40,390 bases of DNA from Dehalococcoidia bacterium (GTDB taxonomy: Bacteria > Chloroflexota > Dehalococcoidia > Tepidiformales > Tepidiformaceae): the NCBI GenBank assembly GCA_009841435.1, contig VXLW01000059.1, positions 1 to 40,390 of the forward strand. Reading direction: 5' to 3'. Position numbers and translations under genes: made by a program. The notes beneath the pieces are model-generated. The model was not told the origin of the DNA and did no database searches. It saw nothing but the letters and a program-made list of their open reading frames with translations. This document shows positions 30,659 to 39,428 of this stretch, piece after piece. Every line of letters starts with the position of its first letter. The stretch's first letter is position 1.

Positions 30659-31387
30659 CTAGCCCTTCAGGCGGCGTTCGTACAGGTCGAAGACGGTGCG
30701 CCAGACGCTCTCGGCTGCGTCTTCGACGTAGCCGGGCCGCTCCGGGAAGCAGAAGCCGTGCTCGGTGCCGGGGTGCGTCTCGATGACGTGAGGCACGCCG
30801 TTCGCTTCGAGCGCGCTGCCCAGCTCGGGGATGACGTTCTCGGGGACGAAGGGGTCGTGCTCGGCGAAGCCGAGATAGAGCTCGGCCTCGATCCGGTCGG
30901 CGAGCAGGTGGGGCGAGTCTTCCTCCTCGGTGACAATGCCGACGCCGTAGAGGGAGGCGATGGCGCCGAAACGCTCGGGGAACGTGCCCGCCGCAGCGAC
31001 GACGAAGCGGCCGCTCATGCAGTAACCGATAGCGCCGACAGGGCCCGTGGCAACCGGGTTCGAGTCGAAATAGTCGAGCCACGCCTCGGTGTCGCTCATG
31101 ACCATGGGCATCTCGAGCGTCCGCCCAGCGGCGAACATGCGCTCGATCTCCTCGCGGCCCTTCGAGAGGTCGAAGTTCTGCGGGCCAAGGCGATAGAACA
31201 TGTCAGGGAGCAGGCAGAAGTAGCCCTCGCCGGCGATGCGACGGGCGAAGTTCCGCAGCTCCTCGCGAACTCCGACGACGTCCATGTAGAGGATGACGGG
31301 AGGGAAGGGGCCGTCACCGTCGGGATGGACGGCGAAGCAGTCGACGGCGCCGTCGGGTGTCGTGATCTCGACCTGGAACTCGTTCAT
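30659..31387 (-). CDS. Dienelactone hydrolase family protein
   Basis: A 242-residue alpha/beta hydrolase with a Cys-Asp-His triad: C123 in GAIGYCMSGRF, D178 in GFAEHDPFVP, H210 in HPGTEHGFCFPERPGY. The start PPVILYMDVVGVREELRNFARRIAGEGYFCLLPDMFYR is typical of the family. Classical members open dienelactones in chloroaromatic breakdown, but most homologues have unknown ester or lactone substrates. The nucleophile elbow reads GYCMSGR rather than the usual GxCxGG, a small deviation. The ATG at 31387 has GGAG seven bases upstream; longer readings run back into the hydratase gene. It lies 16 bases after the enoyl-CoA hydratase-like gene, in the same operon. Confidence 0.88.
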   Translation of the reverse strand: MNEFQVEITTPDGAVDCFAVHPDGDGPFPPVILYMDVVGVREELRNFARRIAGEGYFCLLPDMFYRLGPQNFDLSKGREEIERMFAAGRTLEMPMVMSDTEAWLDYFDSNPVATGPVGAIGYCMSGRFVVAAAGTFPERFGAIASLYGVGIVTEEEDSPHLLADRIEAELYLGFAEHDPFVPENVIPELGSALEANGVPHVIETHPGTEHGFCFPERPGYVEDAAESVWRTVFDLYERRLKG

Positions 31388-31403
31388 GGCTGGCTCCGGT
31401 GCT

Positions 31404-32213
31404 CTAGCTGCCCGTGAAGTCGGGCGTGCGGCGTTCGGCCGTGGCGCGGACGCCTTCGCGGAAGTCGTTCGTCTCGCGGAGCCAGTCCTGCTCGACGAGC
31501 TCGTGGTCGGTGGCGATGCGGACGCGCTCGGCGAGGCCGCGGCGCATGGTGCGGCGGATGGAGCGGACGGCGAGCGGAGCGGAACCGGCGATCTCGGCGG
31601 CCATCTCGCGGGCGGCGTCGCGCAGCTCCTCGATGGGGGCAAGAGCGTCGCAAAGGCCTATTTCGAGGGCCTCCTCGCCCTTCACCCGGCGGCCCGTGTA
31701 CAGGAGGTTGAGCGCCTTCTGCTGGCCGACGAGGGCAGGGAGGGTGACGGTGAGGCCGAAGCCGTGGTGGAAGCCGAGGCGGGCGAAGTTGGCGGCAAAA
31801 CGAGCTTCGGGCGCGGCGACGCGGAAGTCGGCGGAGAGGGCGAGTCCGAGCCCGCCGCCGATGGCGGCGCCCTGCACGGCGGCAACGACGGGCGTCTCCG
31901 CCTCAAGCAGGCGCACGGCTTCCTGGTAGAGGTGGCCGCTGCCCGTCCGGCGGGTAGGCTCGGGGTCTTCGGCCTCCGAGTCATCTGCCGGGGCGGGGGC
32001 GGCGAGCTGGGCGCCGGCGCAGAAGGAGCGGCCCTCGGAAGCGAGGACGATGGCGCGCACGTCCGGCTCCTCGTCGAGCGCGTGGTAGGCGCTGGCGATA
32101 GCGCGAATCAGGGCGACATCGAAGTAGTTGTGCGGGGGGCGGTGGATCTCGACGGTGGCGACGTGGCCGTCGACCTCGACAGAGACATCGGGGGCGGGAT
32201 TGGGGACGGACAT
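31404..32213 (-). CDS. Enoyl-CoA hydratase/isomerase (crotonase) family protein lacking canonical Glu pair
   Basis: A 269-residue crotonase-fold protein. The CoA and oxyanion-hole elements are present (RSFCAGAQL ~70; VQGAAIGGGLGLALSADF ~125). The two catalytic glutamates of true hydratases seem absent: the first position falls in GGGLGLAL rather than GGGCEL, and PE of the second is replaced in FAANFARLGFHHGFG. The protein may therefore catalyse another crotonase reaction (isomerase, thioesterase, C-C hydrolase or decarboxylase). The insert APAPADDSEAEDPEPTRRTG (~75-95) is a flexible acidic loop. The start ATG 32213 has AGGAGGGAG upstream. First gene of the operon with the dienelactone hydrolase. 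Confidence 0.85.
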   Translation of the reverse strand: MSVPNPAPDVSVEVDGHVATVEIHRPPHNYFDVALIRAIASAYHALDEEPDVRAIVLASEGRSFCAGAQLAAPAPADDSEAEDPEPTRRTGSGHLYQEAVRLLEAETPVVAAVQGAAIGGGLGLALSADFRVAAPEARFAANFARLGFHHGFGLTVTLPALVGQQKALNLLYTGRRVKGEEALEIGLCDALAPIEELRDAAREMAAEIAGSAPLAVRSIRRTMRRGLAERVRIATDHELVEQDWLRETNDFREGVRATAERRTPDFTGS

Positions 32214-32233
32214 GGCTCCCTCCTGGCCGGGCA

Positions 32234-32239
32234 ACGGTA
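32234..32239 (-). promoter_or_regulatory. -10-like box of the crotonase-family operon
   Basis: TACCGT on the minus strand, 20 bases before the ATG at 32213, followed by an AGGAGGGAG ribosome site. No clear -35. Confidence 0.3.
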
Positions 32240-32288
32240 ACGAGCGGCCCCGCAGGGGTCGAGGGGCAAGGCGGGTGGGGGATTCTGG

Positions 32289-32294
32289 TAGCAT
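32289..32294 (+). promoter_or_regulatory. -10-like box of the glycine betaine transporter operon
   Basis: TAGCAT about 100 bases before the GTG at 32392, which leaves an unusually long leader for this window. An in-frame GTG at 32311 would shorten it. No clear -35. Confidence 0.3.
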
Positions 32295-32391
32295 CGGCGC
32301 GCTCGCGCAGGTGAGCACCCGGCCTTCGCCTATAGCGCCATACACGGGGACAGGGACAGGTCCAGCGCCCCACAGCGAGGCAGACGAGACC

Positions 32392-33648
32392 GTGACAACG
32401 GAGCAACAGCACCACACCGTCGGCGAGATTGCAGTCGCCGTTCGCAACATCTACAAGGTCTTCGGGGGGAATGAGGACGGGGCGTTGGCGCGCGCCAGGA
32501 CGGGTACATCCAAGGAAGCCATCCAGGAGATGCACGACTCGGTGCTGGCGCTCGCGGACGTGACGTTCGACGTGAAGCGGGGCGAGCTGTTCGTGGTGAT
32601 GGGGCTCTCGGGGTGCGGCAAGTCAACGCTCGTGCGCTGCATCAACCGGCTGATCGAGCCGTCGGCGGGCGAGGTGTGGCTGGGCGAGCGGGAAATCACG
32701 GGGATGGACGAAGCGGAACTGCGAGAGCTGCGCCGGAGCGAGATCGCGATGGTGTTCCAGCACTACGGCCTGCTGCCGCATCGCTCGGTGCAAGAAAACG
32801 TGGCCTGGGGGCTCGAGGTGAATGGGGTGGAGAAGCGCCATCGTCGGGAGCGGGCGGAGGAAGCCCTGGAGGCAGTGGGGCTGAAGGGGTGGGGCGACCG
32901 CCAGACCGACCAGCTGAGCGGGGGCATGAAGCAGCGAGTCGGGCTGGCGCGCGCGCTCGCACAGGACGCCCCCGTGCTGCTGATGGACGAACCGTTCAGC
33001 GCGCTCGATCCGGTCATCCGCCGCGAGCTCCAGGAAGAGCTCGCGAAGCTGCAGGCGGAGCTGCACAAGACGATCATCTTCATCACGCACGACCTGGACG
33101 AGGCCGTTCGTATCGGCGACCGGATCGCGATCATGCGCGACGGCGTGATCGTGCAGATGGGAGAGCCGTCGGACGTGGTGTTGTCGCCGGCGAATGACTT
33201 CGTACGGGAGTTCACCCGCGACGTGCGACTGCAATCGATGGTGACGGCGGCATCGGTGATGCGTGCCCCGACAAGTACCGCTCGTGCGGAACAGATGGCA
33301 TCGGAGGTGCTTGCGGCACTGGAGTCGCAGGAACGCATGCACGCGTTGGTTGTCGACGAAGCGGGGCGGTACGCCGGCAGCGCGGACCTGCTCTTGCTGC
33401 GTCACACGCTGGATGAAGGGGACAGGCCGGTGGGGTCCCTCACGCTGGAGGAGGAGAGCGCGGTCGCGGAAGAGACGGTGCTGGATGAACTGGTCCCACA
33501 CGGGCTGCGTTCGGACCATCCCATTCCGGTTCTCGACGCTGACGGCGCCCTTGTGGGGGAGATTCCGCTCGATGCGCTGGCGCAGGCGATGGCCGGAGTC
33601 GCGGACGGAGAGATGGCAGGGACCGCGGGGAACGGGGGACCGGTGTGA
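32392..33648 (+). CDS. Glycine betaine/proline ABC transporter ATP-binding protein with C-terminal CBS-like region
   Basis: A 418-residue ATPase of the ProV/OpuAA type. The N-terminal extension VRNIYKVFGGNEDGALARARTGTSKEAI is diagnostic of betaine importers. Walker A is GLSGCGKST, the Q-loop QHYGLLPH, the signature LSGGMKQRVGLARAL and Walker B VLLMDEPFSALD. After ~residue 290 a CBS-like regulatory part follows (LQSMVTAASVMRAPTSTARAEQ ... PIPVLDADGALVGEIPLDAL), which senses ionic strength in OpuA. The start is taken as GTG 32392 (GAGG upstream); an in-frame GTG at 32311 would add 27 low-complexity residues. The stop overlaps the permease GTG by four bases. Confidence 0.93.
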   Translation: MTTEQQHHTVGEIAVAVRNIYKVFGGNEDGALARARTGTSKEAIQEMHDSVLALADVTFDVKRGELFVVMGLSGCGKSTLVRCINRLIEPSAGEVWLGEREITGMDEAELRELRRSEIAMVFQHYGLLPHRSVQENVAWGLEVNGVEKRHRRERAEEALEAVGLKGWGDRQTDQLSGGMKQRVGLARALAQDAPVLLMDEPFSALDPVIRRELQEELAKLQAELHKTIIFITHDLDEAVRIGDRIAIMRDGVIVQMGEPSDVVLSPANDFVREFTRDVRLQSMVTAASVMRAPTSTARAEQMASEVLAALESQERMHALVVDEAGRYAGSADLLLLRHTLDEGDRPVGSLTLEEESAVAEETVLDELVPHGLRSDHPIPVLDADGALVGEIPLDALAQAMAGVADGEMAGTAGNGGPV

Positions 33649-34703
33649 CGGGCGAAGCACCTCCCGAGGAAGTCGCGCCTGGCACGTCCTGGCTGGAGAC
33701 GATCCGCCAGCGCCTCGAATTCCCGGGGTTGAGCCGAGGGCCGCGCTGGCTTCGCTGGGTGCTGTGGCTGCGCTGGCTGGTGGTGCCCGCCATCCTCGCG
33801 ATCGTCCTGTGGGCAGGGGACTGGGACTGGGCGGGGGACTTCCCGGCGGACGTGGGTCGCGACGTGGGTCGCGAGATCGACAACGTCATCGACTGGATGA
33901 CGACCGAGCTCGACGTCCTGTTTGACGTGATCAGGCGGGTGGTGATCGAGGTGCTGGTGGCGATCGAGGACTTCCTGCTGTGGCTTCCGTGGCCGGCCAC
34001 CATCGTCGCGGTCGCGATCATCGCCTGGCGGGCGGCGGGGTACTGGGTCGCCGCCTTCTCCGCGGCTTCGCTGACCCTGCTGGCGGCCTTCGGGCTGTGG
34101 GACAGCACGATGGAGACGGTGGCGCTGATGGCCGTCACCGTGACGCTCTCGATCATCATCGCGGTGCCGCTGGGGGTCTGGGCCTCGCAGAGCAACCGGC
34201 TGGACCGAATCCTGCGTCCCATCCTCGACGGGATGCAGACAATGCCCAGCTTCGTTTACCTCGTGCCGGCGATCGCGTTCTTCAGCCTGGGCAACGTGCC
34301 GGCGGTGATCGCGACGCTCATCTACGCGGTTCCGCCGGCCGTGCGGCTCACCAATCTCGGCATCCGGCAGCTTCCCGAGGAGACGCTGGAGGCGGCGGAG
34401 TCGTTCGGGGCGACGCCGCTCCAGTTGCTGCTGAAGGTGAAGATCCCGCTGGCGGCGCCGACGATCATGGCAGGGGTGAACCAGACGACGCTCATGGCCC
34501 TGGCGATGGTCGTCATCGCCTCGCTGGTGGGAGCCGGGGGGCTCGGCGAGGACGTGAACCGTGGGCTGGGGCGAATCGAGCCGGGGAATGCGTTCCTGGC
34601 CGGTCTGGGGATCGTATTCCTCGCGATCATCATCGACCGGATCACGCAGGCGTTTGCCAGCCGACAGCAATCGTCAATGGGGGCCGGGGGCGGCGTAGGA
34701 TAG
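33645..34703 (+). CDS. Glycine betaine/proline ABC transporter permease
   Basis: A 352-residue membrane permease of the ProW/OpuAB type with about seven hydrophobic segments. An N-terminal amphipathic region (GREIDNVIDWMTTELDVLFDVI) precedes the core. The BPD domain contains MAVTVTLSIIIAVPLGVWASQSN, MQTMPSFVYLVPAIAFFSLG, and the EAA loop LPEETLEAAESFGATPLQLLLKVKIPLAAPTIMAGVNQTTLMAL that contacts the ATPase. The GTG start lies in the GTGA overlap with the ATPase gene. The binding-protein gene starts 51 bases downstream. Together they form a complete osmoprotectant importer. Confidence 0.93.
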   Translation: MTGEAPPEEVAPGTSWLETIRQRLEFPGLSRGPRWLRWVLWLRWLVVPAILAIVLWAGDWDWAGDFPADVGRDVGREIDNVIDWMTTELDVLFDVIRRVVIEVLVAIEDFLLWLPWPATIVAVAIIAWRAAGYWVAAFSAASLTLLAAFGLWDSTMETVALMAVTVTLSIIIAVPLGVWASQSNRLDRILRPILDGMQTMPSFVYLVPAIAFFSLGNVPAVIATLIYAVPPAVRLTNLGIRQLPEETLEAAESFGATPLQLLLKVKIPLAAPTIMAGVNQTTLMALAMVVIASLVGAGGLGEDVNRGLGRIEPGNAFLAGLGIVFLAIIIDRITQAFASRQQSSMGAGGGVG

Positions 34704-34754
34704 CCCCATAAGCGGTAGCACCCCCTAGTTATCCGGCCGCAGCGGGAGGCCCCC

Positions 34755-35741
34755 ATGATGCTGACAAGGAGACCGATCCTTCTAACCCTGGCGGCGGTTG
34801 CTGCGGGCCTGGCCCTGGTCATCGCGGCCTGCGGCGGCGACTCGGAGGAGAAGGAGACGATTGTCTTCTCCGACCTGAACTGGCCCTCGGCCGAGATCCA
34901 GGCCCGGGTCGCGGCGTACATCGTCGAGCACGGCTATGAGTACCCCGTCGAGTTGGTCCCAGGGGACACGGTGTCGCTCTGGCAGGCGCTGGTCAATGGG
35001 GATACACATGTGACGATGGAGATCTGGCCGGCGCAACAGGAGTGGCTGCTGGACGTGGACGAAGGGACGCTGGTCGCACTGGGGACGAGTCTGGACACCG
35101 GCTGGGAAGCCTGGGTGATTCCGCAGTACCTCAAGGACGAGAATCCGGGCCTGGTCTCGGTGAGCGATCTGCCCGACTACGTGGACCTGTTCGTGACCGC
35201 CGACTCGCAGGGCAAGGCGCGATTCGTGACCTGCCTCCCGGGCTGGGCCTGCGAGCAGGTGAACGCGGCGAAGGTAGAGGCCTACGGGCTGACCGACCAC
35301 GTGCACCTGCTCAATCCGGGTTCGAGCGCGGGGCTGTTCGCCGATCTGGAGGCGGCCTACTCCAAGGGCGAGGCGTGGGTCGGGTACATGTGGCACCCGA
35401 CACCCCTCTCAGTCGCGTTGGACCTGTACATCCTCGAAGAGCCGGCATACTCGGACGAGTGCTGGTCGACCACCAAGGCCTGCGCCTATCCAGAAGCGAA
35501 GGTGCTGATCATGGTCAACAACTCGCTTCCGGAGCGGGCGCCCGAGGTGATCGAGTTCCTTGAGAACTGGGACTTCAAGGCGGCGGACCAGGTCGCAACG
35601 GAAGTGTGGATGGAGGAGAACAACGAGGACTCCGACGTCGGGGCTCTCTGGTACCTCCGCAACTTCCGCGACACATGGGCGTCATTCGTGCCGCCTGAGG
35701 TAGCCGAGAGGGTCGACAAGGCGCTCGAGGACGAGGGCTAG
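34755..35741 (+). CDS. Glycine betaine-type substrate-binding lipoprotein
   Basis: A 328-residue OpuAC-domain protein. The signal peptide PILLTLAAVAAGLALVIAAC ends in a lipobox, so it is anchored to the membrane. The mature part starts IVFSDLNWPSAEIQARVAAYIVEHGY and continues GDTVSLWQALVNGDTHVTMEIWPAQQEWL, with the tryptophans expected for a cation-pi box that binds a quaternary amine. Two Cys pairs (TCLPGWAC and DECWSTTKAC) may form disulfides. GGGAGG is six bases before the ATG at 34755; a second ATG follows directly. Ligand choice among betaine, proline betaine and choline cannot be decided from sequence. Confidence 0.92.
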   Translation: MMLTRRPILLTLAAVAAGLALVIAACGGDSEEKETIVFSDLNWPSAEIQARVAAYIVEHGYEYPVELVPGDTVSLWQALVNGDTHVTMEIWPAQQEWLLDVDEGTLVALGTSLDTGWEAWVIPQYLKDENPGLVSVSDLPDYVDLFVTADSQGKARFVTCLPGWACEQVNAAKVEAYGLTDHVHLLNPGSSAGLFADLEAAYSKGEAWVGYMWHPTPLSVALDLYILEEPAYSDECWSTTKACAYPEAKVLIMVNNSLPERAPEVIEFLENWDFKAADQVATEVWMEENNEDSDVGALWYLRNFRDTWASFVPPEVAERVDKALEDEG

Positions 35742-35794
35742 GACCGGTCCGCTTGTGACCCGAGGGGCGGCCAGCTCCGGCTCGGGTGCCGGGC

Positions 35795-35823
35795 TTGCGG
35801 ATAAACGGAATTCCGGTTACGGT
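35795..35823 (+). promoter_or_regulatory. Promoter of the tetR-exporter operon
   Basis: -35 TTGCGG (35795-35800), a 17-base spacer, -10 TACGGT (35818-35823), then six bases to the ATG at 35830. Spacing is ideal and predicts a leaderless mRNA; no Shine-Dalgarno is present. Confidence 0.65.
35802..35819 (+). promoter_or_regulatory. Palindromic operator within the tetR promoter
   Basis: TAA-A-CGGAATTCCG-G-TTA: an 18-bp inverted repeat with eight of nine base pairs matching and a perfect 10-bp core (35806-35815). It fills the spacer and touches the -10 box, so a bound TetR dimer would block RNA polymerase. Size and position fit TetR-family autoregulation. Confidence 0.7.
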
Positions 35824-35829
35824 TCCGGG

Positions 35830-36408
35830 ATGCGAAGTGATGCGCTGGCGAACCAGCGGAAGATCGTGGAGGCGGCTACCCGCCTCATGGCCGAGCGGGG
35901 ACTGGAAGCGGAATTGACCGACATCGCCCATGAGGCGGGCGTCGGGGTCGGCACGGTGTACCGCTGCGTCGGGAACCGGGACCAGGTGATCGAGACGATC
36001 GTGCGGGACGCGGTCGGGCAGATGGCGGCAAGTCTTGACGAAGCCGAGAGCCGCGAGGACGGCGCGGAAAACCTGATCGCCCTCGTGGAGCGACTGCACA
36101 CCGTCGTGGGGAAGTACGGCTGGGTGCACGCCGCGCTCATCGGCGGGCGCGAGGAGATCCGCAAGGAGATGCGCGCCGTCGATCCACTGCGGCGCTTCCA
36201 GGCCCTGTACGAGCGAGCACGGTCGAGCGGTGAGTTGCGAGACGACATCGAGTCCGATGTGGCGGCCGCGCTCATCCTGGGCAGCCTCGCCCCGTGGGCG
36301 GCCATGACACTCCAAACCAGGGGCGACGCACGAGCAGCCGCAGAGGCGGTGCTCAGCCCGTTCCTCGCACAGACAACCACAGCGACGGCCGGGGAGGCGC
36401 AGCCATGA
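35830..36408 (+). CDS. TetR-family transcriptional regulator
   Basis: 192 residues. The N-terminal helix-turn-helix ([47 protein letters not shown]) is a standard TetR DNA-binding domain, with VGVGTVYR as the recognition helix. The C-terminal all-helical part forms the ligand-binding and dimer domain. The start is ATG 35830; an upstream in-frame reading would cover the promoter and operator. It should repress its own operon through the palindrome at 35802-35819 and release when an exporter substrate binds. The stop overlaps the exporter ATG by four bases (36405-36408), so regulator and pump are made together. Confidence 0.92.
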   Translation: MRSDALANQRKIVEAATRLMAERGLEAELTDIAHEAGVGVGTVYRCVGNRDQVIETIVRDAVGQMAASLDEAESREDGAENLIALVERLHTVVGKYGWVHAALIGGREEIRKEMRAVDPLRRFQALYERARSSGELRDDIESDVAAALILGSLAPWAAMTLQTRGDARAAAEAVLSPFLAQTTTATAGEAQP

Positions 36409-38087
36409 TGGGAATGGGCGGAGGCCAACAGATAGCCGGCGGACTGCCGCCCGGGATGGAACTGCCCACTCGGCGCAAGGTGCTCGTGCTGGCGGGCGTG
36501 CTCTCAACGATGTTCCTGGCGGCGCTGGACCAGACGATCGTGGCGATCTCGATGCCGTCCATCGTGGAGGACCTCGGCAACCTCGACCTTTACGTGTGGC
36601 CGTTCACCTCGTACATGCTGGCCTCGACGGCGCTGGTGCCGGTGGTCGGGAAACTCTCGGACCTGTACGGGAGAAAGCCGTTCATCCTGGCGGGCATCGT
36701 CATCTTCGTGGCGGGCTCGTGGCTGAGCGGCGCAGCGGCGGACATGATCTACCTGATCGCCTTCCGGGCGGTGCAGGGCGTGGGCGCCGGCCTGATCATG
36801 ACGACCTCGTTCACGTCCATCGGCGACCTGTTCGCACCGAGGGAACGGGGACGCTGGATGGGACTCTTCGGGGCGACGTTCGGGCTGGCGACCATCATTG
36901 GACCGCTGGCCGGAGGGGCGCTCGTCGACCACCTCTCCTGGCGCTGGATCTTCTACATCAACATCCCCGTAGCGATGCTGGCACTGGCGCTGGTTACCTA
37001 CGGCATGCCGTGGTTCCGCGGCCAGGGCAAGGCGATCATCGATTGGGGCGGCGCGGCGCTCATCGTGGGCGTCACCGTCCCGCTGCTGCTGGGCCTCTCC
37101 TGGGCGGGGAACCAGTACGGCTGGAGCGATCTCCCGGTGGTCGTCTCGCTGAGCGTGTCAGCGGCGTTGCTCGTGGTTCTCCTGCTGCAGACGAGGCGGG
37201 CCAGGGAGGCCGTGCTTCCGCTCTTCCTGTTCCGGAACCGGGTCTACACCGTCTCGGTGTTGACGACGATGGTGCTGGGCGCGGGCATGTTCGGCGCGAT
37301 GCAGTTCCTGCCGTTATTCCTGGTTGGCGTCCAGGGCCACTCAACGACGGATTCCGGCCTCGTCATGATGCCGATGATGTTCGGGATGATATTCGGGTCG
37401 GTCGTGACCGGGCAGTTGCTGAGCCGCGGACGGGACATGCGAGTACTCGCGATCTTCGGAGGATGCGCACTGATCACCGGCTTCTTCCTGCTCTCGACGC
37501 TGGACCAGGGCTCCTCAGCCTGGTCCACGCGGGGCTACATGATCCTGCTGGGGCTGGGCATGGGCTTCTGGATGCCGACGTTCCAGCTGGCGGTGCAGAA
37601 CGCGGTGCCCCACCAATTCCTGGGAGTAGGGACGGCCTCAGTCAATTTCTTCCGCCAGATCGGGGGAACGTTCTCGGTCGCCATCCTCGGATCGCTGATG
37701 GCGACCACCTTCAGGTCGAACCTGGAGAACGCGGTGGATCCGCGGTTCGGCGAGATCCTGTCGGACCCGCAGCGTCTCCTGAGCGAAGAATCGCTTGCAA
37801 GGCTCACAACGGCGATCGAACGGCAGAGCCCAGGCGCCTCGGAAAGCGTGATCGACGCGGCGCGGATCGCCCTCAGCGACTCGGTGACGGGCATCTTCCT
37901 CGTCGGGGTCGGGATCGTGGCGGTTGGGTTCGCCATCGGGCTGCTCATGCCGCGCGTCCGCATGCGCAGCCGCGAGGACTTGATGGCGGAAGCCAGCGGC
38001 GAGAGTCCCCCGGGCGAGGACGACTCAGAGGAGCCCGGCGGCTTCGGCGTCGAGCCGGAGGAGGCGGGCGCTCCCGGCGGCAAGTAG
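36405..38087 (+). CDS. DHA2-family MFS drug exporter (EmrB/QacA type)
   Basis: A 560-residue pump with about 14 membrane segments. The N-terminal [19 protein letters not shown] carries the motif D1-type Asp of DHA2 transporters. [18 protein letters not shown] is motif A, and [30 protein letters not shown] is motif C plus the WRWIFxINxP signature. It expels hydrophobic or cationic drugs using the proton gradient. An acidic, Gly- and Pro-rich tail of ~35 residues ends the protein. The ATG at 36405 follows GGGGAGG (36391-36397) and overlaps the tetR stop. Regulation is by the upstream TetR. A strong hairpin terminator follows at 38113. Confidence 0.94.
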   Translation: MMGMGGGQQIAGGLPPGMELPTRRKVLVLAGVLSTMFLAALDQTIVAISMPSIVEDLGNLDLYVWPFTSYMLASTALVPVVGKLSDLYGRKPFILAGIVIFVAGSWLSGAAADMIYLIAFRAVQGVGAGLIMTTSFTSIGDLFAPRERGRWMGLFGATFGLATIIGPLAGGALVDHLSWRWIFYINIPVAMLALALVTYGMPWFRGQGKAIIDWGGAALIVGVTVPLLLGLSWAGNQYGWSDLPVVVSLSVSAALLVVLLLQTRRAREAVLPLFLFRNRVYTVSVLTTMVLGAGMFGAMQFLPLFLVGVQGHSTTDSGLVMMPMMFGMIFGSVVTGQLLSRGRDMRVLAIFGGCALITGFFLLSTLDQGSSAWSTRGYMILLGLGMGFWMPTFQLAVQNAVPHQFLGVGTASVNFFRQIGGTFSVAILGSLMATTFRSNLENAVDPRFGEILSDPQRLLSEESLARLTTAIERQSPGASESVIDAARIALSDSVTGIFLVGVGIVAVGFAIGLLMPRVRMRSREDLMAEASGESPPGEDDSEEPGGFGVEPEEAGAPGGK

Positions 38088-38112
38088 CCCCTAACCATCT
38101 TCCTGAACGAGA

Positions 38113-38140
38113 AGGAGCCCCCTCCATAGAGGGGGCTCCT
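38113..38140. terminator. Strong bidirectional hairpin terminator
   Basis: AGGAGCCCCCTC, loop CATA, GAGGGGGCTCCT: a 12-bp perfect stem between the convergent exporter and Rieske genes. On the plus strand GTGTTT follows; there is no long T run, so termination in the minus direction would rest on the hairpin alone. Confidence 0.85.
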
Positions 38141-38165
38141 GTGTTTCCTGGCGCTGAGGCCGGAG

Positions 38166-39344
38166 CTACTTGACGCCCTTCTCGAGGAGGGCGGGAAGGT
38201 CCGCGTCTTCGGTATCGACGAGGGCATCGACCCACTTGTGGAAGAGCTGTCCGCCGCCCTCGTTGCGGCCGAAGAGGGAGAACTCCTTGGCGCCGGTGGC
38301 GAGGGCCTTCTGCACGTGGAAGCCGGTGTAGTAGTCCTCGTTGCCGACGACGTGGCCCATGAAGTCCATGTACTCCTTCAGCTCCTCCGGATCCTGCTCC
38401 TCGGGGGGTTCGAAGCGGAGGAAGTTCTGGATGGTGAAGGACTCGCCGGGGGTCTTGCCGGGGAACATCTGCGAGACCATGTAGCCCGTGCCGGTGCTGC
38501 CGGCGATGGACATGTTGGGGAAGACTGTCCAGACGCCCGCGGTCATGTCGTCGTAGCCCCACTCCGATTCGGGGGTGTCGGCGAGCTTCTCGTGGCCCTT
38601 GGGCGACATCACGCGCACGTGCGGGCCCCAGGAGTAGTAGTCAGGCTGGAACGGGCCATCCGGGCCGAAGCTGTTCCGGTGGAGGATGGGCACGTGATAG
38701 AAGTCGCGATAGCCGTCGTAGGCGACCTTCCAGTTGGGACCATCGAGCGGCTGGGCGCCCACCACGTAGGCATCGTTGAAGGCAAGGTCATCGAGGACGG
38801 AGTCGTAGCCAGCGAGGAAGGCGTCGATATCGACGTCGGAGTCGGGCTTGAGGGTGACCCAGATCATGCCGGAGCGCTCGGCGGAGGGGAGCTCGGTGAG
38901 GCCGAAGCAGGACTTGTCGAGCTCGCCGAAGTTGTCCTCATCGAAGACGGCAACGAGCTTGCCCTCGAGGTTGTAGGTCCAGGCGTGGTAGTTGCAGCGG
39001 AAGACCTCGGTCTTGCCGACCTCGGGCTCCTCGACGATGAAGTTGCCGCGGTGGCTGCACATGTTGACGAAGGCGCGAGCCTCGCCGTCTTCGGCGCGGG
39101 TGATGAGGACGGGCACGCCCGCGACTTCCATCGAGCGGTAGGAGCCGGGCTCACGCAGCTCGGAGGAGAACGCGAGGGCGAGGGGGAGCCGCCGGAAGAT
39201 GCGGTCGACCTCGGCCTCCCAGCGCTCCTGGTCGTGGTAGAGCGCGGTGGGGATCTTGTAGATCTCGTCGGCGAGGTCGATGCGGTTGTTCTGAAGGTTC
39301 TCCACCTCGCGGCGGGACATCTCCACCAGCTGCTCACGGCTCAT
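38166..39344 (-). CDS. Rieske non-heme iron oxygenase, alpha subunit family
   Basis: 392 residues. The Rieske [2Fe-2S] domain has C96-x-H98 (MCSHRGN) and C117-x-x-H120 (RCNYHAW). The C-terminal catalytic domain has the mononuclear iron site in YRDFYHVPILH (Asp and two His, with a distal Asp expected further on). It activates O2 to hydroxylate or demethylate aromatics, quaternary amines or similar compounds; the substrate is unknown. An electron donor (ferredoxin or reductase) is required. The only nearby redox gene is the flavoprotein upstream. The ATG at 39344 is chosen because AGGAG (39353-39357) lies eight bases upstream; a GTG at 39353 overlaps that site. Confidence 0.92.
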   Translation of the reverse strand: MSREQLVEMSRREVENLQNNRIDLADEIYKIPTALYHDQERWEAEVDRIFRRLPLALAFSSELREPGSYRSMEVAGVPVLITRAEDGEARAFVNMCSHRGNFIVEEPEVGKTEVFRCNYHAWTYNLEGKLVAVFDEDNFGELDKSCFGLTELPSAERSGMIWVTLKPDSDVDIDAFLAGYDSVLDDLAFNDAYVVGAQPLDGPNWKVAYDGYRDFYHVPILHRNSFGPDGPFQPDYYSWGPHVRVMSPKGHEKLADTPESEWGYDDMTAGVWTVFPNMSIAGSTGTGYMVSQMFPGKTPGESFTIQNFLRFEPPEEQDPEELKEYMDFMGHVVGNEDYYTGFHVQKALATGAKEFSLFGRNEGGGQLFHKWVDALVDTEDADLPALLEKGVK

Positions 39345-39428
39345 TGGACACACTCCTGGCGCCCGCCCACCTGCACGGGCGGCACGAACGGCTCAAGGAT
39401 AACGCGGACGGCAGGGTTGCGCCCTTTT

